Positions 55,319 to 63,918 of a DNA stretch of 64,000 nt are shown piece by piece. The translations under genes were made by a program, and so were the position numbers. The first letter of the stretch is position 1, and every line of letters starts with the position of its first letter. The stretch is from NCBI GenBank assembly GCA_016191525.1, contig JACPOK010000026.1:1-64000 (forward strand), written 5' to 3'. The notes beneath the pieces were generated by a model that saw only the letters and a program-made list of their open reading frames with translations, was not told where the DNA came from and did not search any database. The stretch is from Burkholderiales bacterium (GTDB taxonomy: Bacteria > Pseudomonadota > Gammaproteobacteria > Burkholderiales > Burkholderiaceae_C).

Positions 55319-56371
55319 TCAGGCCCCGGGCTTGGCCGCGAAAGGGGTGCCCATGCCGAGCGATGCGTCAGTGGTGGCGATGGACTCGGAAGCGAGAACG
55401 GGATGCCCGGTCAGCGCCCGGATGGCGTCGATGGTCTCGGGGATCACGATGGCCTGGTTGTCGACCATGTAGGCGTAGAACAGCTCGGCGCCCTGCACCC
55501 GCAGCATGTCAGCCCACAGCCCAACTTCGTAAAGACTGTCGTGCGGCCTGCCGCTGTCCGCCATCAATTCCTTGACCACGTTCGGCGCGACCAATCCGGC
55601 GTCACCCCGCAGCAAAGCGATCCGGCTGGAACTGGCGAACGCTGCGCGAACCTCGTCTTCGGTGGCTGCCCGGGTCAGATCGACCGTCCAGTAGTGGACG
55701 TGCGCGATCGTCATCGGCACCGCCACAGCCATGGTCACTACGTCGAGTTCGGCATCGACGCTGCGCGCGTCGGGGCCTTGGTGGCTTGGGATCGACGGTT
55801 CCGGTAGAACCGTGTTCATGAGCCCGTCGAGATGGCTCTCCCACGGGTCGGTAGCGCGGCGCAGCAGCGTACCGCGCGCGCGCCTGAGCAAGCCGGCCCG
55901 CTTGAGCGCGCCGAGCGTGCGAACGATCGAGGTGGTATTGCACGACACCACACGGGTGGAGTCGCGACCAACGGCCGAGGCATAGTTCGCTTCGGCAACG
56001 AACGAATGGCCTGTGATTTCGTGCTTTTCCCCGCCGTGCAGGATGAAGCGCTTGCCGGCGGTGCGGTAGCGTTCGGCGTTGCGGGCGCCGACCCGCTTCG
56101 GGGTGCAATCAACCACGATGTCGCATACGTCCAGCAGGTCGTCCAGCGATCCGCGTAGTTCGAGTCCGGCATCGCGCATGGCACCGGCGGCAGATGGGTC
56201 GGCGGCGTACAGGGGAAACTGGCGGGCCGCAGCGGCCTGGATCCGCCAGTCGGCCACCACATCGGCCACGCCTGCGAGCACCATGTCGCCTTGGCACGCC
56301 ACTGCATGGGCGACGCGTTTGCCGATCACGCCGTAGCCGACGATTCCCACGCGCGTCCTGCTGCTGATCAT
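55319..56371 (-). CDS. Archaeal-type (type II) glyceraldehyde-3-phosphate dehydrogenase
   Basis: A 350-residue protein. An N-terminal Rossmann fold (VGIVGYGVIGKRVAHAV) and the catalytic Cys in VVSCNTTSIVRTL match archaeal phosphorylating GAPDH (type II), not the usual bacterial GapA; other shared blocks are ILHGGEKHEITGHSFVAEAN and PSHQGPDARSVD. It oxidises glyceraldehyde-3-P, a product of phosphoketolase. ATG at 56371 has AGGAG upstream. An uncommon enzyme in Betaproteobacteria, possibly transferred. Confidence 0.88.
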   Translation of the reverse strand: MISSRTRVGIVGYGVIGKRVAHAVACQGDMVLAGVADVVADWRIQAAAARQFPLYAADPSAAGAMRDAGLELRGSLDDLLDVCDIVVDCTPKRVGARNAERYRTAGKRFILHGGEKHEITGHSFVAEANYASAVGRDSTRVVSCNTTSIVRTLGALKRAGLLRRARGTLLRRATDPWESHLDGLMNTVLPEPSIPSHQGPDARSVDAELDVVTMAVAVPMTIAHVHYWTVDLTRAATEDEVRAAFASSSRIALLRGDAGLVAPNVVKELMADSGRPHDSLYEVGLWADMLRVQGAELFYAYMVDNQAIVIPETIDAIRALTGHPVLASESIATTDASLGMGTPFAAKPGA

Positions 56372-56397
56372 TGCTTTCTCCTGAAGATTGACGGTAC

Positions 56398-57147
56398 TCA
56401 TTGATGAACGCTCCCGATCGCAGACTCGCGTGGCCCCCGGACGGCCTCTCGCTGCCGCCAGGTCAGGTGCTCGTACACGCCGCTCCAGTACGTGCCGAAG
56501 GCGAAGCCGAACAGGAGTTCCTCGAGCGGCAGTCCCCATGGCCGCCACGCCACCAGGTCGCCCAGATTCCAGACTGCCGCGATGTACCCGGGCCAGATCC
56601 ACTTCAGGCCAAGCAGGAACACGGTGTAGAGCAGCAGGAAGATCGCACCGCCGAACAGTGAGTTGCGCCAGAGGTCGGGCCGGCAGAACAGCGTTGCCAG
56701 CGCGCCTGCCACCATCGCCAGGATGCCCGGATAGATGGGATTCCAGGGCAACAGCACCAGGATCCCGAACACCAGCACCGGGCTGGCCAGCGCCGGCAGG
56801 TGCCAGCGATGCCGCGGCGAATGACGGACGTCGTGATCCATCAATCGCCACGACACGGGCGCGACAGCCCGATAGGCCGCCACGCCCAGGCCGCCAAGGG
56901 CAAAGCAGAAGATCAGGCTTTCAATGTCAAAACCGGTTCGCTGGGCCAGGTCAAACAGGGAGGGCGGGTTCCAGTAGCGCGGCACGAACAGCGGTTCGGT
57001 CAGGCCGAACGGCGCCGTCAGCGCGCTGGCCCACAGCATCGGTCGCCGCAAGTCCGGCCGGGCGACGAACAGCAACGCCCAGGGCAGCAGGAACGCTGAG
57101 GCCCAGATGAGCCACGTGAAGTGGAAAGAAGAATAGGTGACAGTCAC
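56398..57147 (-). CDS. Lycopene-cyclase-domain membrane protein
   Basis: A 249-residue protein with about seven TM helices. Two halves carry the CarR/CrtY-type (heterodimeric lycopene cyclase) motifs, ending GLPLEELLFGFAFGTYWSG in the second half and FGLTEPLFVPRYWNP in the first. Members cyclise lycopene. No phytoene synthase or desaturase genes are present in the window. Start is GTG; the ribosome site is weak. It is between the GAPDH and a small periplasmic protein in the leftward run. Confidence 0.75.
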   Translation of the reverse strand: MTVTYSSFHFTWLIWASAFLLPWALLFVARPDLRRPMLWASALTAPFGLTEPLFVPRYWNPPSLFDLAQRTGFDIESLIFCFALGGLGVAAYRAVAPVSWRLMDHDVRHSPRHRWHLPALASPVLVFGILVLLPWNPIYPGILAMVAGALATLFCRPDLWRNSLFGGAIFLLLYTVFLLGLKWIWPGYIAAVWNLGDLVAWRPWGLPLEELLFGFAFGTYWSGVYEHLTWRQREAVRGPRESAIGSVHQ

Positions 57148-57171
57148 TCAAGCTCGCTGGATGTGAACATC

Positions 57172-57642
57172 TCAGCGCTCACCGCCATGGGGCGCGCCGG
57201 CACTGACCGAAAATTCGATCTCCGCCGGGCGGCCCGGCAGCTTGACCCAGACCCGGAACCGGTACGGGCCGCTCTTGGCGACCATGCTGAACCACTGTCC
57301 GTAGCTCATCTGTCCCTCGATGGGCATGGGCGGAAGGTACTTCGGCGCCTCATCGACGATTCCGGATTCGCTCAATTGAGCGCGCACGATGGCGTCCCCG
57401 ATCCGCCGCCCGCTCGCAGCGTCGAACACCGCGACCACCAGGTGGTGGACCTGGCCGCCGTCGTTGCGCGGGCCGCCGTGCAGATCGGCCAGTGCGTGTT
57501 TGTCCTCCGCGACAGCTCCAGGCACGAGACCCCAGTACAGCGCCACTCCATCGCGTTCCATCCGGGCCTGGGCAAACGCCTGCCATGGCGCCAGCCACAG
57601 CAGAACCAGTAGCAGAAATGCTGAGCGCTTTTGATACCACAT
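57172..57642 (-). CDS. Small periplasmic protein, unknown function
   Basis: A 156-residue protein with a Sec signal (residues ~1-25, FAQA). The mature domain has an Ig-like beta layout (VHHLVVAVFDAASGRRIGDA, GPYRFRVWVKLPG) similar to YtkA/FixH-type domains, but no firm family. ATG at 57642 fits an AGGAA ribosome site. The His/Met content (PPMPIEGQM) could bind metal. Confidence 0.6.
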   Translation of the reverse strand: MWYQKRSAFLLLVLLWLAPWQAFAQARMERDGVALYWGLVPGAVAEDKHALADLHGGPRNDGGQVHHLVVAVFDAASGRRIGDAIVRAQLSESGIVDEAPKYLPPMPIEGQMSYGQWFSMVAKSGPYRFRVWVKLPGRPAEIEFSVSAGAPHGGER

Positions 57643-57682
57643 GACGATGTTCCTCAAGGGTGGGGCTCTGCGACGCGTGTCG

Positions 57683-58720
57683 CTACGCCTCGATGATCAC
57701 CTTCAGCGCCTTGGTGTCCGCAGCCCGGCCGAACGTGTCGTAGGCCTGCAGGATTTCGGAGAGCTTGAAGCGATGGGTGATGAGTTGCTTCGCATCGATG
57801 CGCTTGGACTGCACTGTCTTGAGCAGCATCGGCATCGATACGGTGTCGACAAGCCGGGTCGTGATCGTGATGTTGTGCGACCAGAGTCGCTCCAGGTGCA
57901 GGTCGGCCTTGACACCGTGCACGCCTACGTTGGCGATGGTCCCGCCCGCGGTCACGATGTCCTCGCACAGCGTGAAGGTGGCCGGAATCCCCACCGCCTC
58001 AATCGCCGTATCCACACCGCGACCACCGGTCAGGGCCATGACCTGCTGGGCAGCCGTTCCATCGGTGCTGTTCACGGTGGCCGTGGCGCCAAATTGCTTG
58101 CCGACGGCCAACCGGTTCTCGTCCAGGTCAATCATGATGATCTCCGAGGGCGAATAGAGTTGCGCAGTAAGCAGCGCGGCCAACCCGATCGGACCCGAGC
58201 CGACAATGGCGACCGTGGAGCCCGGCTGCACCTTCCCGTTAAGCACGCCGCACTCGAAGCCGGTCGGTAGGATGTCGCTCAGCATCACCAGCGCCTCTTC
58301 GTCCTCACCGTCGGGAATCGGATACAGGCTGGTGTCGGCATGCGGGATCCGCACGAACTCGGCTTGAGTGCCGTCAATCGTGTTGCCAAGGATCCAGCCA
58401 CCGGTGGTGCAGTGGGAGTACATGCCCTTGCGGCAATACTCACAGCGGCCGCAAGCGCTGATGCAGGAGATCAATACCCTGTCGCCCGGCTTGAACGTGA
58501 CGACGCCCGGACCAACGGAGTCAATGACACCAACGCCTTCATGGCCCAGCGTGGTCCCGGGCTTGCAGGTCGGCACGTCACCCTTGAGGATGTGCAGGTC
58601 GGTCCCGCAGATCGTCGTTTTGCTGATTCGAACGATTGCATCGGTCGGGCTCTTGACGACGGGCTTGGCGCGGTCATCCAGTTTCTTCTGGCCAGGGCCT
58701 TGGTAGACGAGTGCTTGCAT
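57683..58720 (-). CDS. Zinc-dependent alcohol dehydrogenase (MDR family)
   Basis: A 345-residue medium-chain dehydrogenase. Catalytic zinc site in TTICGTDLHILKGD and GHEGVG; structural zinc Cys cluster SACGRCEYCRKGMYSHC; NAD-binding GSGPIGLAALLTA. It oxidises or reduces small alcohols or aldehydes. It may balance redox in the same context as GAPDH. It lies 19 bases from the MFS gene. Confidence 0.9.
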   Translation of the reverse strand: MQALVYQGPGQKKLDDRAKPVVKSPTDAIVRISKTTICGTDLHILKGDVPTCKPGTTLGHEGVGVIDSVGPGVVTFKPGDRVLISCISACGRCEYCRKGMYSHCTTGGWILGNTIDGTQAEFVRIPHADTSLYPIPDGEDEEALVMLSDILPTGFECGVLNGKVQPGSTVAIVGSGPIGLAALLTAQLYSPSEIIMIDLDENRLAVGKQFGATATVNSTDGTAAQQVMALTGGRGVDTAIEAVGIPATFTLCEDIVTAGGTIANVGVHGVKADLHLERLWSHNITITTRLVDTVSMPMLLKTVQSKRIDAKQLITHRFKLSEILQAYDTFGRAADTKALKVIIEA

Positions 58721-58739
58721 GGAGAAGTCCTTTGGTTGG

Positions 58740-60008
58740 CTAAAGATTCAGTGTTTTCATGCTCTTCCCTGAGGTGGTCCGGAAGGGGAACAGCGCCAAC
58801 AAGAAGAGGAGGGGGAGGGCAAGCCAGCCGAAACCGTGCTGCGGGGAAGCACCGAAGAGCCAGCCGCCAGCGGCCGAGCCGAGGGTTTGGCCCAGGCTTG
58901 CGCCTGCCGCCAAGCCCCCCATCGTCACGGCCAGTTCGGCTCGTGAAACGCCGGCGGCAAGGTATGACACGACGGGTAGGACCAACCCCGTGCCGGCGGC
59001 TGTCAGGCTCACCCCGAGGTACATCCAGCCGTGCGCTGGTTGAACCCAGAGCACAGCTAGGCCCGTCATCGCGAGAAGCAGACCCATGCCCAGGAGACGG
59101 GCGGCCGAGCTTGAGTTCAGCATCGGCGTGAAGAACAGCAACGCGTTCACCGCGAGCATGACGATGCTGCACTCGGCGAACATCAGGGCTACGGCCCTGG
59201 AAGACACCTGTTCGCTCCGGAGGCCCTCAAGAAGGATGCCCAGTTCGAAGGCCGCCAGTACGAACATGACCCCCGCGCTGAGTCCCCAAAGTGGCAGGCC
59301 GCTTTGGTAGCGCCGGCCTGCCTCAGGTATCTCCGGCAACCGCGCCGTCACAGGGCTTGCCCGCAGAACACGCAGCAACCCGATCATCGTGGCTCCTCCG
59401 AAGGCGGCAGTCAGCAGGACCACGATCTGTGCGATGGATGCAGGTGCGAGTTCGCGGACACCTGCCGATGACGCGAGCCAGTCCGCAGCTGCGATCGCGG
59501 CGGGGCCCACCAAAAATCCAAGCAGGGACATGGATCCAAGCCACGCGAAGCGGCGCGCGCGCTGCGCCTCGACGGTGCGTTCGGCCGCGATCACGGAGAC
59601 GAGCGGGACGATGGCCGCCACGAAGAATCCAGTGCTGCCCCGCAGCAGGTAGAGTCCCTCTATGCCGATCCCCCCTGGGATCAGGTGAATCATCAAGCTG
59701 ACCACGTATCCAGCAAAACCTGTGAGCAGGACGAAGTTTCGCCCAACGCGGTCCGAGATGAAGCCCCACAAGGGCGCGCCGACCAGCACGCCCATGGCGT
59801 ATACGCCGCTCGCGAAACCAATGTGACGGGCGATTTCCCCCGGCGTTGCTGCGGGCAGCATCAGCATCAACCAACCCGGCAACACCGGTAGGAGCGCGCC
59901 GTAACCAGCGGAGACAACGAAGACGGCCGCGGCGAGCCATGCGACCTCTGATCGCTGCAGGCTTGCATGGCCGCCCGGCATCGTCGTTGATCGCGCTCTG
60001 CCGGTCAT
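58740..60008 (-). CDS. MFS transporter
   Basis: A 422-residue, 12-TM major facilitator protein. It has the A-type loop motif GAPLWGFISDRVGRN between TM2 and TM3, and antiporter-style glycine-rich patterns (GASLGQTLGSAAGGWLFG). Substrate unknown; drug/H+ antiport is common for such sequences. The start overlaps the DUF6629 stop (ATGA). Confidence 0.85.
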   Translation of the reverse strand: MTGRARSTTMPGGHASLQRSEVAWLAAAVFVVSAGYGALLPVLPGWLMLMLPAATPGEIARHIGFASGVYAMGVLVGAPLWGFISDRVGRNFVLLTGFAGYVVSLMIHLIPGGIGIEGLYLLRGSTGFFVAAIVPLVSVIAAERTVEAQRARRFAWLGSMSLLGFLVGPAAIAAADWLASSAGVRELAPASIAQIVVLLTAAFGGATMIGLLRVLRASPVTARLPEIPEAGRRYQSGLPLWGLSAGVMFVLAAFELGILLEGLRSEQVSSRAVALMFAECSIVMLAVNALLFFTPMLNSSSAARLLGMGLLLAMTGLAVLWVQPAHGWMYLGVSLTAAGTGLVLPVVSYLAAGVSRAELAVTMGGLAAGASLGQTLGSAAGGWLFGASPQHGFGWLALPLLFLLALFPFRTTSGKSMKTLNL

Positions 60009-60655
60009 GCTGCGCTCGCTTCAGTTCGCCGCGTCCCCGACGTGAGATGCGCACACAAGACAAGGCTCAAGACAGCGGCAAAGAGGCACCACACTGAGAT
60101 GAACCATCGTGCGTAAAAGTAGTAGGCCGCCGCAAATGACGCCAGCGCGAGTACGCCGAATACCTTGACCCACCGATGCGTGGAGACCATCGGGCTGATG
60201 GCTGTCGACAGCAAATAGACGCTCATCACCGCAGCGGCGAAGAAATGAGGAGAGACGTACTCGATGTGCTGGCCTGTAGCGCGAGAGACGACGGGGAACG
60301 CCACCAAGGTGTACAGGAGGTACGCGGCCACGGCCGCGCCCGCGGCGGAAAGTCCCCACAACGTGCTGCGGCGCCACCCGGTTGGTTCGATCAGCAGCAC
60401 TGCCACGGGGACATACACCGGCCACAGGACGTGCGAGAAAAACGAGTATGCGTGCGTCATCACGGCGTTGAGCAGCGGCGCCTCGTAGCGGAATGTCAGC
60501 CAGACAACACCTTCGATCAGCTGTTGGATGGAGAAGAGAAGGGGAATCGCAGCGAGGGGGAGCTCACGCGGGCCGCGCGCCGACTTGACCGTCATAATGC
60601 CGGCTCCCAGCAGCAGGGCGCCCGCGGTAAAGCTTGCGGAAGCGGAGAAGCACAT
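60005..60655 (-). CDS. DUF6629-like membrane protein
   Basis: A 216-residue protein of about seven TM helices. The conserved start MCFSASASFTAGALLLG matches DUF6629-type proteins; other conserved spots are QQLIEGVVW and SHVLWPVYVP. No function is known. It overlaps the MFS gene at its stop (ATGA) and follows the 4-TM protein by 5 bases. Confidence 0.7.
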   Translation of the reverse strand: MCFSASASFTAGALLLGAGIMTVKSARGPRELPLAAIPLLFSIQQLIEGVVWLTFRYEAPLLNAVMTHAYSFFSHVLWPVYVPVAVLLIEPTGWRRSTLWGLSAAGAAVAAYLLYTLVAFPVVSRATGQHIEYVSPHFFAAAVMSVYLLSTAISPMVSTHRWVKVFGVLALASFAAAYYFYARWFISVWCLFAAVLSLVLCAHLTSGTRRTEASAA

Positions 60656-60660
60656 TCAGT

Positions 60661-61119
60661 TCATTTCGCAGCAATCGCAGTTCCCGCCGCATCCTCGCGG
60701 AGGTAGCACACCAGCCCTGCCAGCCATAACAGAACAGGCACCAGGAGCAGCCAGCGGAAGTCCGAGTGCAGCAGGAAGTTGGTCGCACTCATCAAAGCAA
60801 CGCCGGACGCCCCTGCGACTGCCAGCGCCAAGAGGGTTCCCGGAGCCCGTCGGGCGAGAAACCGCCAGGCCACCAGGAGGGTCATGGTGCCCGCGGCGAC
60901 CATGAATCCGCCCATGACGTTGAACACGTGGCCGAGCCATCCCTCTAGGCCCGGCGCCGCTACTTGCAAGGCTTCGATGGAGGTCCCCATGAAGCGTGGG
61001 TCCTCGGGCAGCAGCGCCGGCCGAAGGAGGACGAAATAGACGCCCAGCAGAATCATCCACAGCCCGCAGGCAGCGAACACCTTGCCGGAAAGCCGCATAG
61101 GCAGGGGTGATGCACTCAT
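60661..61119 (-). CDS. Four-TM hypothetical membrane protein
   Basis: A 152-residue protein with about four TM helices (VFAACGLWMILLGVYFVLL, GFMVAAGTMTLLVAW, others). The start overlaps the YncE-type stop (ATGA). No known family, no charged catalytic motif. Confidence 0.6.
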   Translation of the reverse strand: MSASPLPMRLSGKVFAACGLWMILLGVYFVLLRPALLPEDPRFMGTSIEALQVAAPGLEGWLGHVFNVMGGFMVAAGTMTLLVAWRFLARRAPGTLLALAVAGASGVALMSATNFLLHSDFRWLLLVPVLLWLAGLVCYLREDAAGTAIAAK

Positions 61120-62144
61120 GGGCTCACGCTGACGCCGTTAGGCCCCTTGCCGACACGGATGGTGTTCACCACGGCGCGTGTCTTGATGTCGATCACCGAC
61201 ACGGTGTCGGCGTACGTATTGGTGATGTACGCCAGTCGGCCTTCGCGGTCGACCGCCACTCCGTGCGCCCCCGACCCGGTGACGACCGTCTTGACCAGCT
61301 TGAACGTCTGCAGATCGATCATGCTGACTGAGTTCCCCGGCTTGCTTCGACTGCCTTGGTTCGCGACCAGGAGGGTTCGGGAATCGGGTGTGGCGTAGAG
61401 CTGGATCGGCACCGTACCGACGCCGATCTTGCGCGTCACCTTCCGTGTGGCGGGGTCGATCACCGCAACGGCCCGCTCCTCTGACAGCGAGACGAAAGCA
61501 AGCAGCCCGTCCGGCGTGAAGCCTACTTGGGCAGGCCCCTTGCCGACCGGTATCTGCGCGATCTCCTTGCGGGTCGCGACGTCGATCACCGAGACCGACC
61601 CGCCTTTAAGGTTGGCGACGTAGGCCTGTTTCCCGTCTGGGGCGAACCGCACTCCATGCGGGAATTTCCCGACGGCAATCGTTGCCACTACGCTTCTCGC
61701 CGCCGCATCGATCACGGTCACCGAGTTGTCGCCGCCATTCGTGATGTATGCGAAGCGACCGTCAGGTGTCAGCACGACGTGGGCCGGGTGCAAGCCCACC
61801 GGGATCTTGGCGACGACTGCGTCGCTTGCAGTATCGATCAACCAGACGGCGCCGGGCTTGGCCATCACGGCGTGTTCCGCCTTGTTCATGCCCGGGTGCC
61901 AGGGAGCGGGGTCCGGGTCCGGCTCTCCATTGCTGGTCACCCAGACGACCTTGCCATCGGGCGACAGCTGTACGTTGTGGGGCATCTTGCCGACCCGGAC
62001 GGGAGTGAGCAATTTGAAGGACGTCGCGTCGATCACGCTCACCGTATCGGCGTTCTCGTTGGCGATGTACACCTTGTCGGCAGCGCTGGCTGCGAAGCCG
62101 CAGGCGAGCAAGGCAATAGCGAGAAGAGTCTTGGGCGTTGACAT
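61116..62144 (-). CDS. YncE-like periplasmic beta-propeller
   Basis: A 342-residue protein with a signal peptide (ends AASA). It has seven propeller repeats of the form DTVSVIDATSFKL, NSVTVIDAAARSV and GSVSVIDVATRKE, each with a (Y/F)(I/V)(A/T)N motif. YncE-family propellers bind partners or DNA/heme, or act with cytochromes; the role here is not clear. Four bases after DUF3141. Confidence 0.85.
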   Translation of the reverse strand: MSTPKTLLAIALLACGFAASAADKVYIANENADTVSVIDATSFKLLTPVRVGKMPHNVQLSPDGKVVWVTSNGEPDPDPAPWHPGMNKAEHAVMAKPGAVWLIDTASDAVVAKIPVGLHPAHVVLTPDGRFAYITNGGDNSVTVIDAAARSVVATIAVGKFPHGVRFAPDGKQAYVANLKGGSVSVIDVATRKEIAQIPVGKGPAQVGFTPDGLLAFVSLSEERAVAVIDPATRKVTRKIGVGTVPIQLYATPDSRTLLVANQGSRSKPGNSVSMIDLQTFKLVKTVVTGSGAHGVAVDREGRLAYITNTYADTVSVIDIKTRAVVNTIRVGKGPNGVSVSP

Positions 62145-62148
62145 GGGT

Positions 62149-63918
62149 CTAGTCCTTTCCGTAAAGCAAGGAGAAAAGCCGCTCGCTCGCGCCATCCCTG
62201 GCGCTTCGATAGTTCTCAAGCGACTGCGATATGAGCTTGCTTGTGTGAGCTTCCACCGCGGCGAAAGGGTTGTCCTGCTTGGCCGGCATCCGTCCCTGCG
62301 CAAGGAAAGGGGCGAACAGCTTCAGCGGCAGCATCCAGGGATTGAACTTGTCGGAGAACATCAAGGCGCTGGACCGCATTGGATGCAGCCACTTCAACAC
62401 CTGCGCGCTCAACGGGTTGGAGAATGCCGTGACCCAAGGACGCAGAGTGTTCTGGTACACCACTTCGTTCCACTCCGAGACTGCTCCGACCTTCTCGAAC
62501 GATCTTTGCGGGTACACGTAGCGGATCTGCTCGACCTCGCGCTCCTCGAAGCGAACTGTGTACTGGGGCTTGCGGCAATCCGGGTCCCCGGTCGGATTGC
62601 TGATCTTCATCTCGTACAGGCCAGGCTTCAGCGCATTGAGGTCGGCAAGGCTTTCCAGGATCGCGCGGTGCTCCAGCTTGGCCACGTTGCCAGATACGAA
62701 GATGCCTAGATGCCCGACGTGGGGATTGAGGAGGTACACAATTCTCTGCCGCGCCTTCTTGAGGTCCGCAGTCGTGGGATAAACGGCCGGAATCCAGTTC
62801 AGCGCCTGGTGCGGCGGTGAGATGTTGTCGCCGCTGGAGGCAAAGATCACCAGCGGATTGCGGATGCGCTTGAGGTCAACGAAGCAGTGCTCGTCGATCT
62901 TCAAGGTTCCACGTTCGAGCTTGTTGCCGATGAAGAGGTCCTGGACGATTGACAAGATCTCCTCGCGGCTCAGGAAGTGATACCCCGTCCACCACTTTTC
63001 GAAATCGAGGAAGCGCTGTCGTTCGGTATCGATGTTCGCGAAGACGTTGTAGTTCTTGTCCCAAAGCGTATTGGATGGGCTCAGGTTTTCGAAGTTCTGT
63101 ACCAGCCATGCGCCGTCCAGCTTCCCGTCGCCCAGGTCCGCGAGCAGATGCGTCATCCAGCTGCCGCCCATCAAGCCGCCTGACAGGCGCATCGGGTTGA
63201 CGTCGGATGCACCGGCCCAGTACGAAAGCGGAGACCCGTTCAGCACAGTAACCCCCGCAAGGCCTTCACAGTCGGCCGCAAGGAGGGTTGCCGCCCAGCC
63301 GGCCTGGCAATTGCCATAGAGCACGGGCGGCATGCCGTCGTGCCGGCTGCTCACCTCCTCGACAAAGCGCCGCAGCACATGCAGCACGTCCGCAAGGGTC
63401 TGGTTCGGACATGGCAGCGGAAAAAATACGACAAAGTAGGTTGCGTGGCCTTCGTGCAGGGACATGCCAACTTCGGAGTCGTGCTTGAAGCCGCCGATGC
63501 CCGGGCCGTGTCCGGCACGGGGATCAATGATGACCACTGGCGGCTTGCTGGCGTCCACGCAATCCATGGCGTCGTCCTCCTCGCAGCGAGTGATGCGCAG
63601 CAAGGCGTAGTTCGCCGGGCGCTCGAACAGCCTGGCATCCAGGATCGTCTCGTACTCGAAATGGAGTGGGGGCGGCATGCCGGCTGTCTCATGCGCCAAC
63701 ATGTTGTTGGCCCGCTCCCTGAACGTGTCCAGGAGCATCAGGCTGCGTTGCCAGCGATCGATCTGGTAGCGCAATGCCTGTTCCATGAGGGACACCGGTA
63801 CTGCGGGCGCCACACCGGCTTGCGCGGCAGCCGCAATCCCGGCATTTGCAGGCTTGGGTGCCCGGGTGGTCTTGGTGGCCGCCTTGGCTTTGGGCTTCAC
63901 TGCAGCAGCCGCGGTCAT
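62149..63918 (-). CDS. DUF3141 alpha/beta-hydrolase-like protein
   Basis: A 589-residue protein. An Ala/Lys-rich N-terminus (1-45) is followed by an alpha/beta-hydrolase-like core of the DUF3141 family (GNCQAGWAATLLAADCEGL is the nucleophile-elbow region, with Cys rather than Ser at the elbow, YGNCQAG). A C-terminal LNPHVGHLGIFVSG block carries the His. It is related to PHA-synthase-like proteins and often sits with acetate kinase/phosphotransacetylase and PHA genes. Start ATG at 63918 overlaps the upstream stop (ATGA). Confidence 0.85.
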   Translation of the reverse strand: MTAAAAVKPKAKAATKTTRAPKPANAGIAAAAQAGVAPAVPVSLMEQALRYQIDRWQRSLMLLDTFRERANNMLAHETAGMPPPLHFEYETILDARLFERPANYALLRITRCEEDDAMDCVDASKPPVVIIDPRAGHGPGIGGFKHDSEVGMSLHEGHATYFVVFFPLPCPNQTLADVLHVLRRFVEEVSSRHDGMPPVLYGNCQAGWAATLLAADCEGLAGVTVLNGSPLSYWAGASDVNPMRLSGGLMGGSWMTHLLADLGDGKLDGAWLVQNFENLSPSNTLWDKNYNVFANIDTERQRFLDFEKWWTGYHFLSREEILSIVQDLFIGNKLERGTLKIDEHCFVDLKRIRNPLVIFASSGDNISPPHQALNWIPAVYPTTADLKKARQRIVYLLNPHVGHLGIFVSGNVAKLEHRAILESLADLNALKPGLYEMKISNPTGDPDCRKPQYTVRFEEREVEQIRYVYPQRSFEKVGAVSEWNEVVYQNTLRPWVTAFSNPLSAQVLKWLHPMRSSALMFSDKFNPWMLPLKLFAPFLAQGRMPAKQDNPFAAVEAHTSKLISQSLENYRSARDGASERLFSLLYGKD

